Of a DNA stretch of 64,000 bases, positions 1-11,636 are shown one piece after another. How positions within the stretch are numbered: the stretch's first letter is position 1; the number at the start of each line of letters is the position of its first letter. This stretch comes from Unio delphinus. Its lineage: Eukaryota; Mollusca; Bivalvia; Unionida; Unionidae. The notes below the pieces were generated by a model. That model made no database searches, was not told the DNA's origin, and saw only the letters and a list, made by a program, of their open reading frames with translations. The translations under genes were made by a program, and so were the position numbers. Location of the stretch: NCBI GenBank assembly GCA_029339505.1, contig JAQISU010000094.1, positions 1,682,001 through 1,746,000 on the forward strand. Reading direction: 5' to 3'.

Positions 1-2283
<2,283 letters not shown>

Positions 2284-2411
2284 GTTGCTATTTGGAATCA
2301 TGTTTCCATGTTGGTTCCTATCCATGTGGATGAGTAATACCGCCACAGCCGCCATGATGTTACCAATTCTAAACTCCATTCTGAAGCAGATAAAGGACGT
2401 TACCTTGCCAG
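2284..2411 (+). CDS. SLC13A-like: SLC13-family transporter, exon 1 of those visible
   Basis: The exon is bounded by an acceptor (ttcag|g) and a donor (cag|gtaggg). Its translation contains FLSMWMSNTATAAMMLPI, the N-terminal substrate/Na+-binding hairpin signature of SLC13 (DASS) Na+-coupled dicarboxylate/citrate/sulfate transporters of the plasma membrane. It ends in phase 1 and joins the exon at 26559, so the intron between them is 24 kb and carries the LINE and element 1. Earlier exons coding the N-terminal transmembrane segments must lie left of the window. Confidence 0.9.
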
Positions 2412-2500
2412 GTAGGGTAGTATTTACTATTTGCTGAGGATAAATATACCTCATAAAACAAATCAGAAAATTCTGGGGTTCATAGTTTATGTTCTGGGTA

Positions 2501-2597
<97 letters not shown>

Positions 2598-2801
2598 CGC
2601 AATAAGAAAGACATTTCCGTAATTGTTATGTATTCTGATAATCGTATAGAATTAGATATTTCTCAAGATATTGAGTGTGGAAAACAGACCCATTTAGCAT
2701 ATATTTATGAATGCAATAACTGCAGGCAATGGTCATTACGCACATCTCTTACAAAAATGAAACGTTTTGAAGAAGATTAAACCATTAACAGAAATGATGA
2801 A

Positions 2802-2838
<37 letters not shown>

Positions 2839-3590
2839 TTAATAATAATAATAATAATAATAATTATATGATGATGAAAATAATGTGAAACAGGCCAAAA
2901 ATATCATGCATTCCCTAATCTTTATTTAAATCATAAGTAAAACGTACCGAAAGATTTCATTGCTTGAGGAGAGTGTGTCTTCAAAATTTGAGACATTTTT
3001 GCTAATTGATATGTTAATAATCCAGTGTTCATTACATTATTATAGCTGCTAAACCAGGAACGTTAAAATATATATTATGCATGCTTACTGATGGAATGAA
3101 TGATGCAATATAATGTTCTATTCGTTACACTACATTAAAAATCTGTCTCAGTCCAACATATCAATGCAAACATAAGAATGAACAACACTGTGCTGCGCGA
3201 CCATAATGACTTTACTCTGTGCTAAAGATGTTTTATTCTTAAAAACCCACAATCAGAAATGATCTGATCAAGAATCATACTGCATTTATTATAAAGCTAG
3301 AGGTGCATTACAGTTTGACGTTATGATCCATTGGTCCCATCTCAGGGACCTACAATTTTCTAACACCTCGTTATAATTCTTTAAATGTACCAGGAATGTA
3401 ACTTATATTTCATGATATATTTTGAAAATAATTTTAAGGAAATCCATAGTTGTTTTATAACATCACAATAGACGACGCATGACATCACATAGGTGCCGCG
3501 CAATGATAACATCGTACTGCGAAAATAAAATAATGTTGCGTATTCCAATGGCCCTTCGTACTCGAATATATCTTCATATTGGACACATAA

Positions 3591-3640
<50 letters not shown>

Positions 3641-5321
3641 TCTGGGTTATTTCATTTAAATCCCAACAGTGGATCTAAAATATCTACATGAACTTAGTGC
3701 TGGAAATGAAGACACGTGAGTGTCACCATTGCTAAAGTCTAATGATGGAGGTCGTAGTTTGTGAAAGTACGTCCAGTGTGGTTTGATGCGGTAAATTAAA
3801 CATCGCATGTCAGCGATTCTAAATCTGAATTGACGTAACAAACATAACATACTATACAACCAAAATCCCAAATTATGTGCCTGACGATGGTCTTTTGCAA
3901 AAGATGGTCAAAAATTTATGACCCGGTTGTTTACTGACTAAAGAGAGCAGATGGGCTTGTATTAAATTTAAAAATAATGTGAACATATTAAAATGTTGAA
4001 AATTACAAAATGACACGAATTATAAAATAAATGTGTGGAAGTCGGAATTAACTCAATAGAACAGGTATATGAAATGGATTTGTTTAGATTTGACAACTTA
4101 CTTGCAGTTTATGTTATGTGAGCATCAATATAATATTTTTAAAGTGAAATGGTAAACACTTACTGGAATACGTTGTCACTTTAATCCCCTTGACTAATAA
4201 CGTATTTCATGCTTTTTCTAAATCTGAGTTTTGTTCTAATTCTGAATCATTAGATATAGTTCATGAACTGATGTTCACACCACCGTCTTCCACTGAATAG
4301 TACGATTAATTCAATTTCTGTTGTTAGCGAATAGTCGTAACGATATTTTGTAAGTTTTGCTGTCTGTACAACGACAGCTGAAATTCGTATAGGTACTTGT
4401 GTCTGTCCAATATGAAAGTAATACATGTTTTTAAGAAGAAAAAAAAGAACAATACAAATATGTGTTGGTGAAGTTGAACGGACCCGAAAATTCTTTTATC
4501 AGCTGGCATTTCGCTGCAAACATTCTGGAAGACATTGTGACATTTCGATTCATTATATTATTTCGCTGAAACAATGTACAATTGGCGCCAGACAATCTCT
4601 CATAAAGAAACTCTAAATACGCATGTATATATACATTTTTATAAACATTAAAACAAGTATCTGCGTAAAAAAATAATGATAAATAAATTCGCTGATGCGT
4701 TTGTCTTCAAGGATATCAAAAAGATTTTAAACAACAAGTATATACAAAGGTTTTTGCTAGGCATTTTATTAAAAGACTGTTAATGTTAACGAAACCCATT
4801 TGTAGATAATTCACAGCTTGAAAGCAGTAAGTGGAAGATATGTGTCTTTTATTACAGAACCTGAAGTGCAGTATATAGTGATGGAGTGATGATGTTAATG
4901 CCAATTTATTTAAAGAATGGTTGGCATTAAAATGGCGTAAAATGCAATATTAAGATTTTGGACACAAGTAATTGCAAAGAAAAATGAGATATTTTAAAGT
5001 AGCAAAACTAAAATACCCCTTTTATTTTTAATAATGAATTGGGTTGTCTTTCTATTCAAGGGATGTTTATTTTTTAAAAGTTATTTATATTTTGTAAACT
5101 ATTAAAGATATTGCGAAGAAGCGTAAATGGATAAAGAAATGTATCGTCTTCAGGAATCTGAAATTTATCTGACAATATTACCATTTTTGAACATAAGGAA
5201 CTAAGAACCACAAGATAAACATCATTAATGTGATTAATGTTACAATTAGTTGGTCTAATAAGATACATTAGTTGCATAATATAAAAACACTACCATAAGT
5301 ATACAGTACCAGCATGTAACT
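2412..5321. other. Intron sequence with microsatellites
   Basis: This is non-coding intron. It holds (TA)n running into (TG)n at about 2507-2592, an (AAT)n run at about 2800-2865 and a (CA)n run at 3593-3639. I see no gene or RNA signature between them. Confidence 0.7.
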
Positions 5322-7164
5322 TCCGGACTTGGACTTTGGACTTCCGGAAAGATGGCCGCCATCGCTTAACTGCTCGAGATAGGCTCTTCCGATTTTGTGC
5401 TATATTTATGATATTTGTGCTTGTTCTCTATCATCGTCTACATTGTTATGTTTCATCATGCCTTGGATGTTCCGTTCGTATGTGTTAATTCATCTCCTTG
5501 CTTTGGAAACGAGAACAATTAGAATTTTTCTCAGCTGTTTTGTACCAATGTTAAGAAGTCATTTGTTTTTTAATTAACCACCGTCACGTGACCACTTTCA
5601 ATACGATGGACCCTAATTAATTGGATTAAATGACCACACCTTAGATACTACAGTGTGCTCAAGACTAAACGAACTGGGAATACATTCATCAATTCTTAAA
5701 TGTAAACGGAAGCGAGAAAAGAAACGTTCTTTCAAAGCTGGCCGGCGTAGAACAGAAAGAAGAATTCCAGTTATCTCCCTTTCGCCCGTAACGGATAAAC
5801 AACTTAAAAGTTCTGTCGTTAATTTTAATAACCTGGTTCAAATTCCTCTTAAATCGTCAACCGTTGTGTCAACTGTCCTAGGGATACCACTACGTATTGC
5901 ATTATTCAACGCTCAATCAGTAGGATCACCGGATAAGCGCACAGAAATTGTTAATTTTATAAATGACCATAATATTGCCGTCTTCTTCCTGACAGAAACT
6001 TGGTTACAATAGGAAGATGATGAATCTAAGTGTGCGGATTTAACGCCCAGCGATTAATCCATCAAGTCGTTCCCCCGCAACTCTCGCGTAGGTGGAATAG
6101 CTGTAATTACAAAGAATTCCATGATCAAATGCTTTAAGTACAACACAACCTTCAATTTCTGCCACACTTTGTTTGAACTAGTCCAAACAACGGTCACACT
6201 GGAACAAAGGTCAGTCCATTTTTTTTCTGTCTCTACCGTCCTTCTCCTAGTAGAAAAAACATGCTGCCTGAATCTTTCTTTTTGGAGCAGTTTCCAAATC
6301 TTCTAGAGTATGGAAATTTGATAGGTGGCAACCTAATTTTTTGGGAGATTTCAACTTTCACCTTGACTGTCCTGGTAAACCATAAACGTCAAAACTCCTA
6401 GATTCTATTCATGTTTTCAATCTTAAACAGTCAGTTAACCAACCTACCCATAAACTTGGTCACATTTTAGACTGGTTTCTTTATAGACCTGATGATAATA
6501 TTCTGCAATCCATCTTTGTATCCCACAAACTTGCATCGGATCACCTCTGCATTGTATGCCATCTCGGCGTATCAGTCCCTAACCCTCCACCTCTATTTGC
6601 TACTAAGAGAAACCTCCGTATAATAAATAGAACCTAATTCATGCATGACATCCAAGAAAACCTTACAACCTTTTTACATCCAACAGCGGAACAACTTGAT
6701 AACTGCCTGCGTTCATTGCTTGAAAAACATGCCCCAGCCACCAAATGCAGAGTATCAATAAAAAAAAGTGTTCTCCATGGTATAAGACATCGCCGAAAAG
6801 TAGAGAGGCTTTGGCTTTCCACCAGACCTACTATTCATAAACAAATCTACGAAGCCGCTAAGAAGAACGTCACAAACATAGTCCATTTAGCCACATCATC
6901 CCACTACAGTACTAAGATCACAGAGAGTTTCAGCTGCAAAGCGCTCTTCGAGATAACTAACAAACTAATGTCAAGGAACAAATGTACACCACTTCCAACA
7001 ACCTTCTCTCCACTAGACCTACCAGACCAATTTGCAAATTGTTTTGATGACAAAGTACAAACCATTAAAGATTCGCTTGACAGCACAATTTCAACTGATT
7101 CGTAACCATACAGTGATTATGCAGAATTTCAGTCACAACCGTTAGGAGTATTTGAGTCTATTTA
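5322..7164 (+). mobile_element. 5' part of a decayed non-LTR retrotransposon (LINE), split by element 1
   Basis: The fragment starts with GC-rich sequence (cttccggaaagatggccgcc) resembling a LINE 5' UTR. An open frame at 5653-6012 ends in an APE-type endonuclease N-terminus (LRIALFNAQSV, then FFLTETWLQ), and further remnants in other frames reach 7105. In-frame stops and frameshifts show it is dead. It breaks exactly at the ATTTA duplication that borders element 1 and resumes at 22562, where the reverse transcriptase part lies; the two parts rejoin in frame. A CR1/L2-like clade is my guess from the endonuclease and RT style. Confidence 0.85.
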
Positions 7165-7392
7165 AGCAGCAGAGAGGGTGAATCCTACAACGTTTTTAGA
7201 CAAAATTTGATTGAAATCCTAAAACGAGCCGTCTTATAATCTTATTTTAACCAAAAAAAGGCGAACCCTACAACGTTTTCAGACAAAAAATTGATTGAAA
7301 TCTCCCTACGAAATCATTTTAACTAAAAAAATGAAAACGATTTTTTAATCAATTTTGGTCGCAACTTGTTGTCATCCACCCTCTCTGCTGCT
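7165..7392 (+). repeat. Element 1 left terminal inverted repeat
   Basis: The 228 bp match the reverse complement of 22334-22561 with no mismatch that I could find by eye. The repeat starts with AGCAGCAGAGAGGGTG and ends with that 16-mer's own reverse complement, so each TIR copy is itself a small inverted-ended unit. Inside are two imperfect direct copies of a roughly 45-bp segment (ctacaacgttttnagacaaa) and a related third copy inverted. Confidence 0.95.
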
Positions 7393-7444
7393 AAAGTTTT
7401 CAGTTCTGGGATAACAAAAAATAATAAATGATTTGATCGAGTCT

Positions 7445-8824
7445 TTAGGATCTCACAAACAGACTAATCGCTAACACCTCTTCTTGTAAATCAATCAGAT
7501 TATTTGACTGGTCGGTGAGTTTGAAATTAATTCTGGTTAATGAATTATTATGGCATCGCATGTAGACAGGATTAATTGGGTTTTCAATAATTAGGAATCC
7601 TGGAGGAGCTGTTGGTGCAAATGAATAAAGAATATATCCTTGCTGAGCTTGATTTGATTGCTCTAGATTAATCTGATAGCTTCCTTCGATAACATCACAC
7701 ACTAAATTGAGCGCAATCACTGAGGATATATTCACGTTGAACGGAGCGATATGCCTGCCGCCACCGTCTGGGTCATTATTGTGTTTGAGGATTTTTATTT
7801 CCGATGATGTTGTTTTTCTCCATGTATCATGAATTATTTTAAAACCAGCATCGATGGCATCACTGAGAAGTTTTTTTAGTTCTGGTACGTTATATCCTGG
7901 TAGTTTGAATGTTGGAATATCTTCAACGTGGATTTTATATTCATCTGCAAATAAATTCTTTGTTTCAGGGCTATTGTCACCTAATATCTCTTGAATAATT
8001 TGTGAATTAAATGTTTCCATATCATTGATGATTTTGTTGCATGTTTCTACGACGCTGATAAATTCATCTCGGGTGAGAGAGCCGGATTTAAGAGATATTA
8101 ACAACAACGAAATATCGTTATTGAACGCTGTGAAATTTTCAGTGATTTTATCCTGTCGAATTAAGTATAAATCTTTCTTAACGATGGGATTTTTCAATAC
8201 ATTAAAAACATTAAATTTATTGTAATAGCTATAGCTTTTTATTGGATTATCGGGTTTTATTCTGTCGGTGATATAATCAGTTTTTTGTGGTTCGGGTAAA
8301 TTAACGGTTTCCTCCAGAGTTTTACTCTGGGGTGGTAATTCAGGCCATCCTAGTACGGTTCTAATAGAACTTTGATAGATATCTACGACGTATCCTTCTG
8401 TGTTTATCTCAATTGCGGATGATAGCGTCGGTTCATGAACTGTTATAGCGATTTTTGACTCTACTCCAGTAATCGATTTTATTCTACGCGCGAATTCATC
8501 ATTGATTTGTTCGATTTGGTATGACCCTGTTGGTATCGAAACGACGTTCCAGTCTGGGGTTCCGTCGGGTTTATTCTTATTCGCAAACACTAAAGAATTA
8601 TTGGGTTGTTGACCACCAAATGATTTTGATCTGATATTAGGCCAACTGTGATACACTCGTAGTTTTGCTAGCGCTATCTCCTTCACTGGGACCGGAGAGG
8701 GGAAATTCACACTGAATTCTGGATTCGTTGATGTTATTGATATCATGCTTGTTTGTACTGGGTTCGTGTTCTCCACTATTCGTTGAAGTAATTCCTGCGG
8801 TGTTGTCATTGTTATTATACTCAT
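7445..8824 (-). CDS. Penton-like minor capsid protein candidate
   Basis: The 459-residue protein is the last gene of the leftward virion block. Its C-terminal 100 residues (from NLVCDVIEGSYQ through ILYSFAPTAPPGF to the end) follow the layout of the penton candidate of element 2 (55490-56419): a strand with a D-V/I turn, a bulky-hydrophobic strand and a short basic end. The N-terminal part, SYQIEQINDEF with a following GWPELPP motif, also fits the penton proteins of Polintons. The middle (about 200-340) is a charged helical insertion. The ATG at 8822-8824 lies in a locally duplicated segment shared with the upstream gene. The penton assignment is inferred from position and pattern; a structure prediction should show a single jelly roll. 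Confidence 0.6.
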   Translation of the reverse strand: MSIITMTTPQELLQRIVENTNPVQTSMISITSTNPEFSVNFPSPVPVKEIALAKLRVYHSWPNIRSKSFGGQQPNNSLVFANKNKPDGTPDWNVVSIPTGSYQIEQINDEFARRIKSITGVESKIAITVHEPTLSSAIEINTEGYVVDIYQSSIRTVLGWPELPPQSKTLEETVNLPEPQKTDYITDRIKPDNPIKSYSYYNKFNVFNVLKNPIVKKDLYLIRQDKITENFTAFNNDISLLLISLKSGSLTRDEFISVVETCNKIINDMETFNSQIIQEILGDNSPETKNLFADEYKIHVEDIPTFKLPGYNVPELKKLLSDAIDAGFKIIHDTWRKTTSSEIKILKHNNDPDGGGRHIAPFNVNISSVIALNLVCDVIEGSYQINLEQSNQAQQGYILYSFAPTAPPGFLIIENPINPVYMRCHNNSLTRINFKLTDQSNNLIDLQEEVLAISLFVRS

Positions 8825-9040
8825 GATTTATTTCTAATTTTGGTATCGAGGAATCATAAATACTGACCATAACTGAGAACTCACAATCTGGTAATGTTGA
8901 TATTATTGAGATCATTTTGTTTTTTGGGTTCGTGTTTTCTGATTCCATCGGTGTTGTCATTGTTATTATACTCATGTTGTCGCTCTAATTTCGATATCGC
9001 GGAATCAAAAATACTGACCATCGCTGAGAATTCACTATCT
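8729..9040 (-). repeat. Tandem duplication of a gene junction (period about 151 bp)
   Basis: The segment holding the penton start codon and the end of the two-TM gene occurs twice: 8729-8889 and 8893-9040 match, with the start codons 151 bp apart (8824 and 8975). The extra copy creates a 112-residue open frame (8637-8975) that begins MSIITMTTP like the penton and then reads a copy of the two-TM C-terminus. I regard this frame as a by-product of the duplication, not a separate gene. Confidence 0.8.
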
Positions 9041-9426
9041 GATATAATCGTATTATCGAGTGACGATGATATCATCAGGGATAATTGCGAGTATGCGGTT
9101 GATGCAATATGAAATTGAAGTAAGTAATTCTGCAGTTTACTCTGGCTGCATGATGATATCTTTTTTGCTATCCCGGTTGATATACCCCCGATTGTAGCCA
9201 CCGCAGAAATGCAAATTGGAACTACGACCGGGGCAATCATTGTAACAGATGCTAGTATTATTCCGGCACCAGTGAGAACGCTTGACACCGAGTACACAAT
9301 AACATCAATTGCGGTGATTCTTCGTCGGTATTTTTTTATTTTTATTTGATACTCCTCAGTGAGGGTTTTGAGTCTATTCTGAAATTCTCTGACCTGATCA
9401 TAGCGACATTGAGTTGATGAAATCAT
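8881..9426 (-). CDS. Two-transmembrane protein of unknown function
   Basis: The 181-residue protein has a charged N-terminal helix (QNRLKTLTEEYQIKIKKYRR), two hydrophobic segments at about residues 43-65 and 67-85 separated by a short turn, then ITGIAKKISSC-like amphipathic sequence and a Ser/Asp-rich tail. The N,D,T-rich C-terminus overlaps the duplicated penton start region. The ATG is at 9424-9426. The position between fiber-like and penton-like genes suggests a virion or membrane-remodelling role, but I know no function for it. Element 2 has an unrelated-looking two-TM protein next to its penton gene (56416-56835). Confidence 0.7.
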   Translation of the reverse strand: MISSTQCRYDQVREFQNRLKTLTEEYQIKIKKYRRRITAIDVIVYSVSSVLTGAGIILASVTMIAPVVVPICISAVATIGGISTGIAKKISSCSQSKLQNYLLQFHIASTAYSQLSLMISSSLDNTIISDSEFSAMVSIFDSAISKLERQHEYNNNDNTDGIRKHEPKKQNDLNNINITRL

Positions 9427-9472
9427 TGTTATTTTAAAAACACTAGCGTTTTCAATTACGATTTCAATTTAG

Positions 9473-10594
9473 TTATTTGCTCAGATCTACTACGAATTCC
9501 AGATACCATGTTACTAATGCCCTATCCAAACTTTTATCATCGGCTTTTATCGTTAACCGTTCAGTTGTATCCTTGTCGATGATCGTTGAAATCGTATTGT
9601 TGACCCCGGATGAACTCGACGATGATATATTAAATTGAATTGGTGCTACCAGCGTTAATCGATAAATACCCTTGATAGTAGCTGTGATGGGTAAAATAGC
9701 ATGTGGCGATATCCACTCAAATGTTCCAGATTGAAGTGTGTATAAGTTATTGCTGAAGCTATGATGAGGAATTTTTATTTTTTCAAGTCGCGGGAGATTG
9801 TTGTTGATCGTAGCGATATATTCAGTGATGTTATCTATAGTTATTTTAACATCTTCAGGTCTAGTATTTCGTTTACCAAAAAATTTATCAACGATGTCAG
9901 TGTTTCTGAGGGTGATCAATCGTACTGTGTTATAAAAACTTGTATGAACATCATAATCAGATCGTAGCTTTGCTAAATCATCGATTGCGGTTTTTATCGT
10001 TCCAATATTCGGTGCGGACACTGGTGGATCACCAAGAAATTCTTGTAGCGGTTGATTGAATTTAGCAATGGCTTCACCGGTTCTGTTTATTCCTCTTCGT
10101 AGTGCGTTAAAAGCAGTTATATGAGCATCATAATCAGCTCGTAGCTTTGCTAAATTGTTGATTGCGGTTTTTATCGTTTCAATATTCGGTGCGGACACTG
10201 GTGGATCACCAAGAAATTCTTGTAGCGGTTGATTGAATTTAACGAATTCATCGTTGAGTGATTTTAATGAGTTTGCTGTGTTATCTACTGTTGTTAGTTT
10301 CTCTGTGACCGTCGAAACAAGTATGCCTGGTTTGAGTTTACCATCTTGAAACAGTGCAATAGCGTCATCGGCGGCGTCATGTCTTCGTGTTAAAATGTCA
10401 TTCAATGACACATCACTAGATTTCAATTTACCCTGTTTGTCTTGAAATACAACTATTTCATTAGGATCAACATTTGTTAAGTTCAACGTCTCAGCTATTT
10501 CATCTTTGATTAGTTTTTTTACATCCTTGACAGAATCAGGTGGTGCAGTGCCATCGGGTTTGGGTTTCAAAGATCTCCCCCAAATATCAATCAT
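9473..10594 (-). CDS. Fiber-like structural protein candidate
   Basis: The 373-residue protein has a Pro-rich N-terminus (GRSLKPKPDGTAPPD), a helical charged region, two copies of a 59-residue repeat (units starting KFNQPLQEFLGDPPVSAP at residues 119 and 178; DNA copies near 10240 and 10063), and a beta-rich Ser-containing C-terminus from about residue 285. An N-terminal peptide, repetitive shaft and C-terminal beta head resemble a trimeric fiber, which fits the neighbouring penton gene. This is inferred from layout alone; I do not recognise the family. The internal repeat is nearly identical at DNA level, so it is a recent duplication. Confidence 0.55.
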   Translation of the reverse strand: MIDIWGRSLKPKPDGTAPPDSVKDVKKLIKDEIAETLNLTNVDPNEIVVFQDKQGKLKSSDVSLNDILTRRHDAADDAIALFQDGKLKPGILVSTVTEKLTTVDNTANSLKSLNDEFVKFNQPLQEFLGDPPVSAPNIETIKTAINNLAKLRADYDAHITAFNALRRGINRTGEAIAKFNQPLQEFLGDPPVSAPNIGTIKTAIDDLAKLRSDYDVHTSFYNTVRLITLRNTDIVDKFFGKRNTRPEDVKITIDNITEYIATINNNLPRLEKIKIPHHSFSNNLYTLQSGTFEWISPHAILPITATIKGIYRLTLVAPIQFNISSSSSSGVNNTISTIIDKDTTERLTIKADDKSLDRALVTWYLEFVVDLSK

Positions 10595-10618
10595 GTTATT
10601 GTAAAACTCTTTCTCTCT

Positions 10619-11047
10619 CTAAAATCGTTTCGATTTCCAGCGATTACTAGTGTATTCATTAACGACAACATGTGGTGGTTTTCCGCTTGGGTTACTCAAG
10701 GAGTTAGAAATAGCGTCAAGGACATTTAATACTTCGCTGCCGCATATTGGTGGGTCAATCATCGATTGTGTTGGTAGCGTAGAATACCAAGACTTCATTG
10801 GAAGGGTTTTTATATACCGCATAAACTCTTTTGGTGGGGCTAATCCATATGAATCAAAATAGACAATCCCTCGTGGATCAATAGCGTATGCAACCCAGTG
10901 AGTTCCAGGTCCGGTGCTGTTATCTAAATTAATGATTCCGGTTTCAACGCTGTTTGGTTGATGTGGTAATTGATCTTTCATAAAGACACCTCTGAAGTTT
11001 TTAATCGCTAGTTTTTTAGCAGCATCCATTAAATCAAAATTGGACAT
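10619..11047 (-). CDS. Adenain-type cysteine protease (maturation protease)
   Basis: The 142-residue protein matches the C48/C5-like maturation proteases of adenoviruses and Polintons, which cleave core and minor capsid proteins during assembly. Catalytic residues are visible: His50 in GPGTHWVAY, Asp65 in YFDSYG, Cys102 in PPICGSE. I chose the ATG at 11045-11047 because the typical N-terminus (MSNFDLMDAAKKLAIKNFRG) starts there. The frame stays open upstream to 11176, but that stretch only reads the overlapping 45-bp repeats of the next gene in a second frame. At 142 residues it is short but complete for the family. Confidence 0.85.
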   Translation of the reverse strand: MSNFDLMDAAKKLAIKNFRGVFMKDQLPHQPNSVETGIINLDNSTGPGTHWVAYAIDPRGIVYFDSYGLAPPKEFMRYIKTLPMKSWYSTLPTQSMIDPPICGSEVLNVLDAISNSLSNPSGKPPHVVVNEYTSNRWKSKRF

Positions 11048-11085
11048 AGGAACCATCGAAGATTTGGGAACCATAGGTTCCTGAA

Positions 11086-11594
11086 TTAATAAATCGTTCC
11101 TGGTAGTCTTAGACCCTTTCCGCTGTACCACGAATACGGGGTTCCTGGTAGTCTTAGACCCTTTCCGCTGTACCACGAATACGGGGTTCCTGGTAGTCTT
11201 AGACCCTTTCCCTTTTTTTTATATCCTTTCCCAGTTGCTTTCTTTAGTGCCATTCCTGCTGCAGTACCAACGGCTCCTAACGCTGCCGCTTTAGCCACCG
11301 CTGGGGCTGCTGCTGCAATCAATGCTGGAATCGCAGCTAACAACGGAAATATACCGCCTGTTTTAATCATATTTTTGATAGCAGCCGCAGAAAGAGTAAT
11401 CTGAACACCTTTTTTGGCTGCAAGTGCATCACTGAAATGTTTTATTTGACGAGTTGTCAGTGATAATTTATTTGCACCACCAGTCATTTGGTTGGGTTTC
11501 AACGTGATTGTGGTTCCACATTTTTAGCTGATTCCGATTGCAATTTTTTTAATTGACCGGGAGTTAACGCAACACTAATAGTACTATATGACAT
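11086..11594 (-). pseudogene. pX/pVI-like minor virion protein with C-terminal GKG-LPG repeats; N-terminus frameshifted
   Basis: The intact part (11086-11487, from MTGGANKLSLTTRQ) has a helical N-terminus, a Gly/Ala-rich hydrophobic segment (GGIFPLLAAIPALIAAAAP) as in membrane-active minor capsid peptides, and a basic C-terminus of three GKGLRLPGT units, two of them in 45-bp tandem repeats. A second frame from an ATG at 11592-11594 runs toward it and stops at about 11500; the total span of 509 nt is one base off a single frame. I infer a one-base indel near 11500-11520. The intact part could still be made from the ATG at 11485-11487. Confidence 0.65.
11088..11210 (-). repeat. 45-bp coding tandem repeats
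   Basis: About 2.7 copies of a 45-bp unit containing ggttcctggtagtcttagac lie at the 3' end of the pX-like gene. In the gene frame they encode GKGLRLPGTPYSWYS. In the frame of the downstream protease they encode RKGSKTTRNPVFVVQ, which makes that frame look falsely extended. Confidence 0.85.
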
Positions 11595-11636
11595 GTTATA
11601 CATAATTGATTGATTCTAAATCGTTTACAATTTCAA

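Noticed and set aside
8637..8975. 112-codon open frame on the - strand
   Set aside because: It is a chimera produced by the tandem duplication of the two-TM/penton junction and has no independent support.
11048..11176. N-terminal extension of the element 1 protease
   Set aside because: The extension reads the 45-bp repeats of the neighbouring gene in another frame; the family-typical N-terminus starts at 11047.
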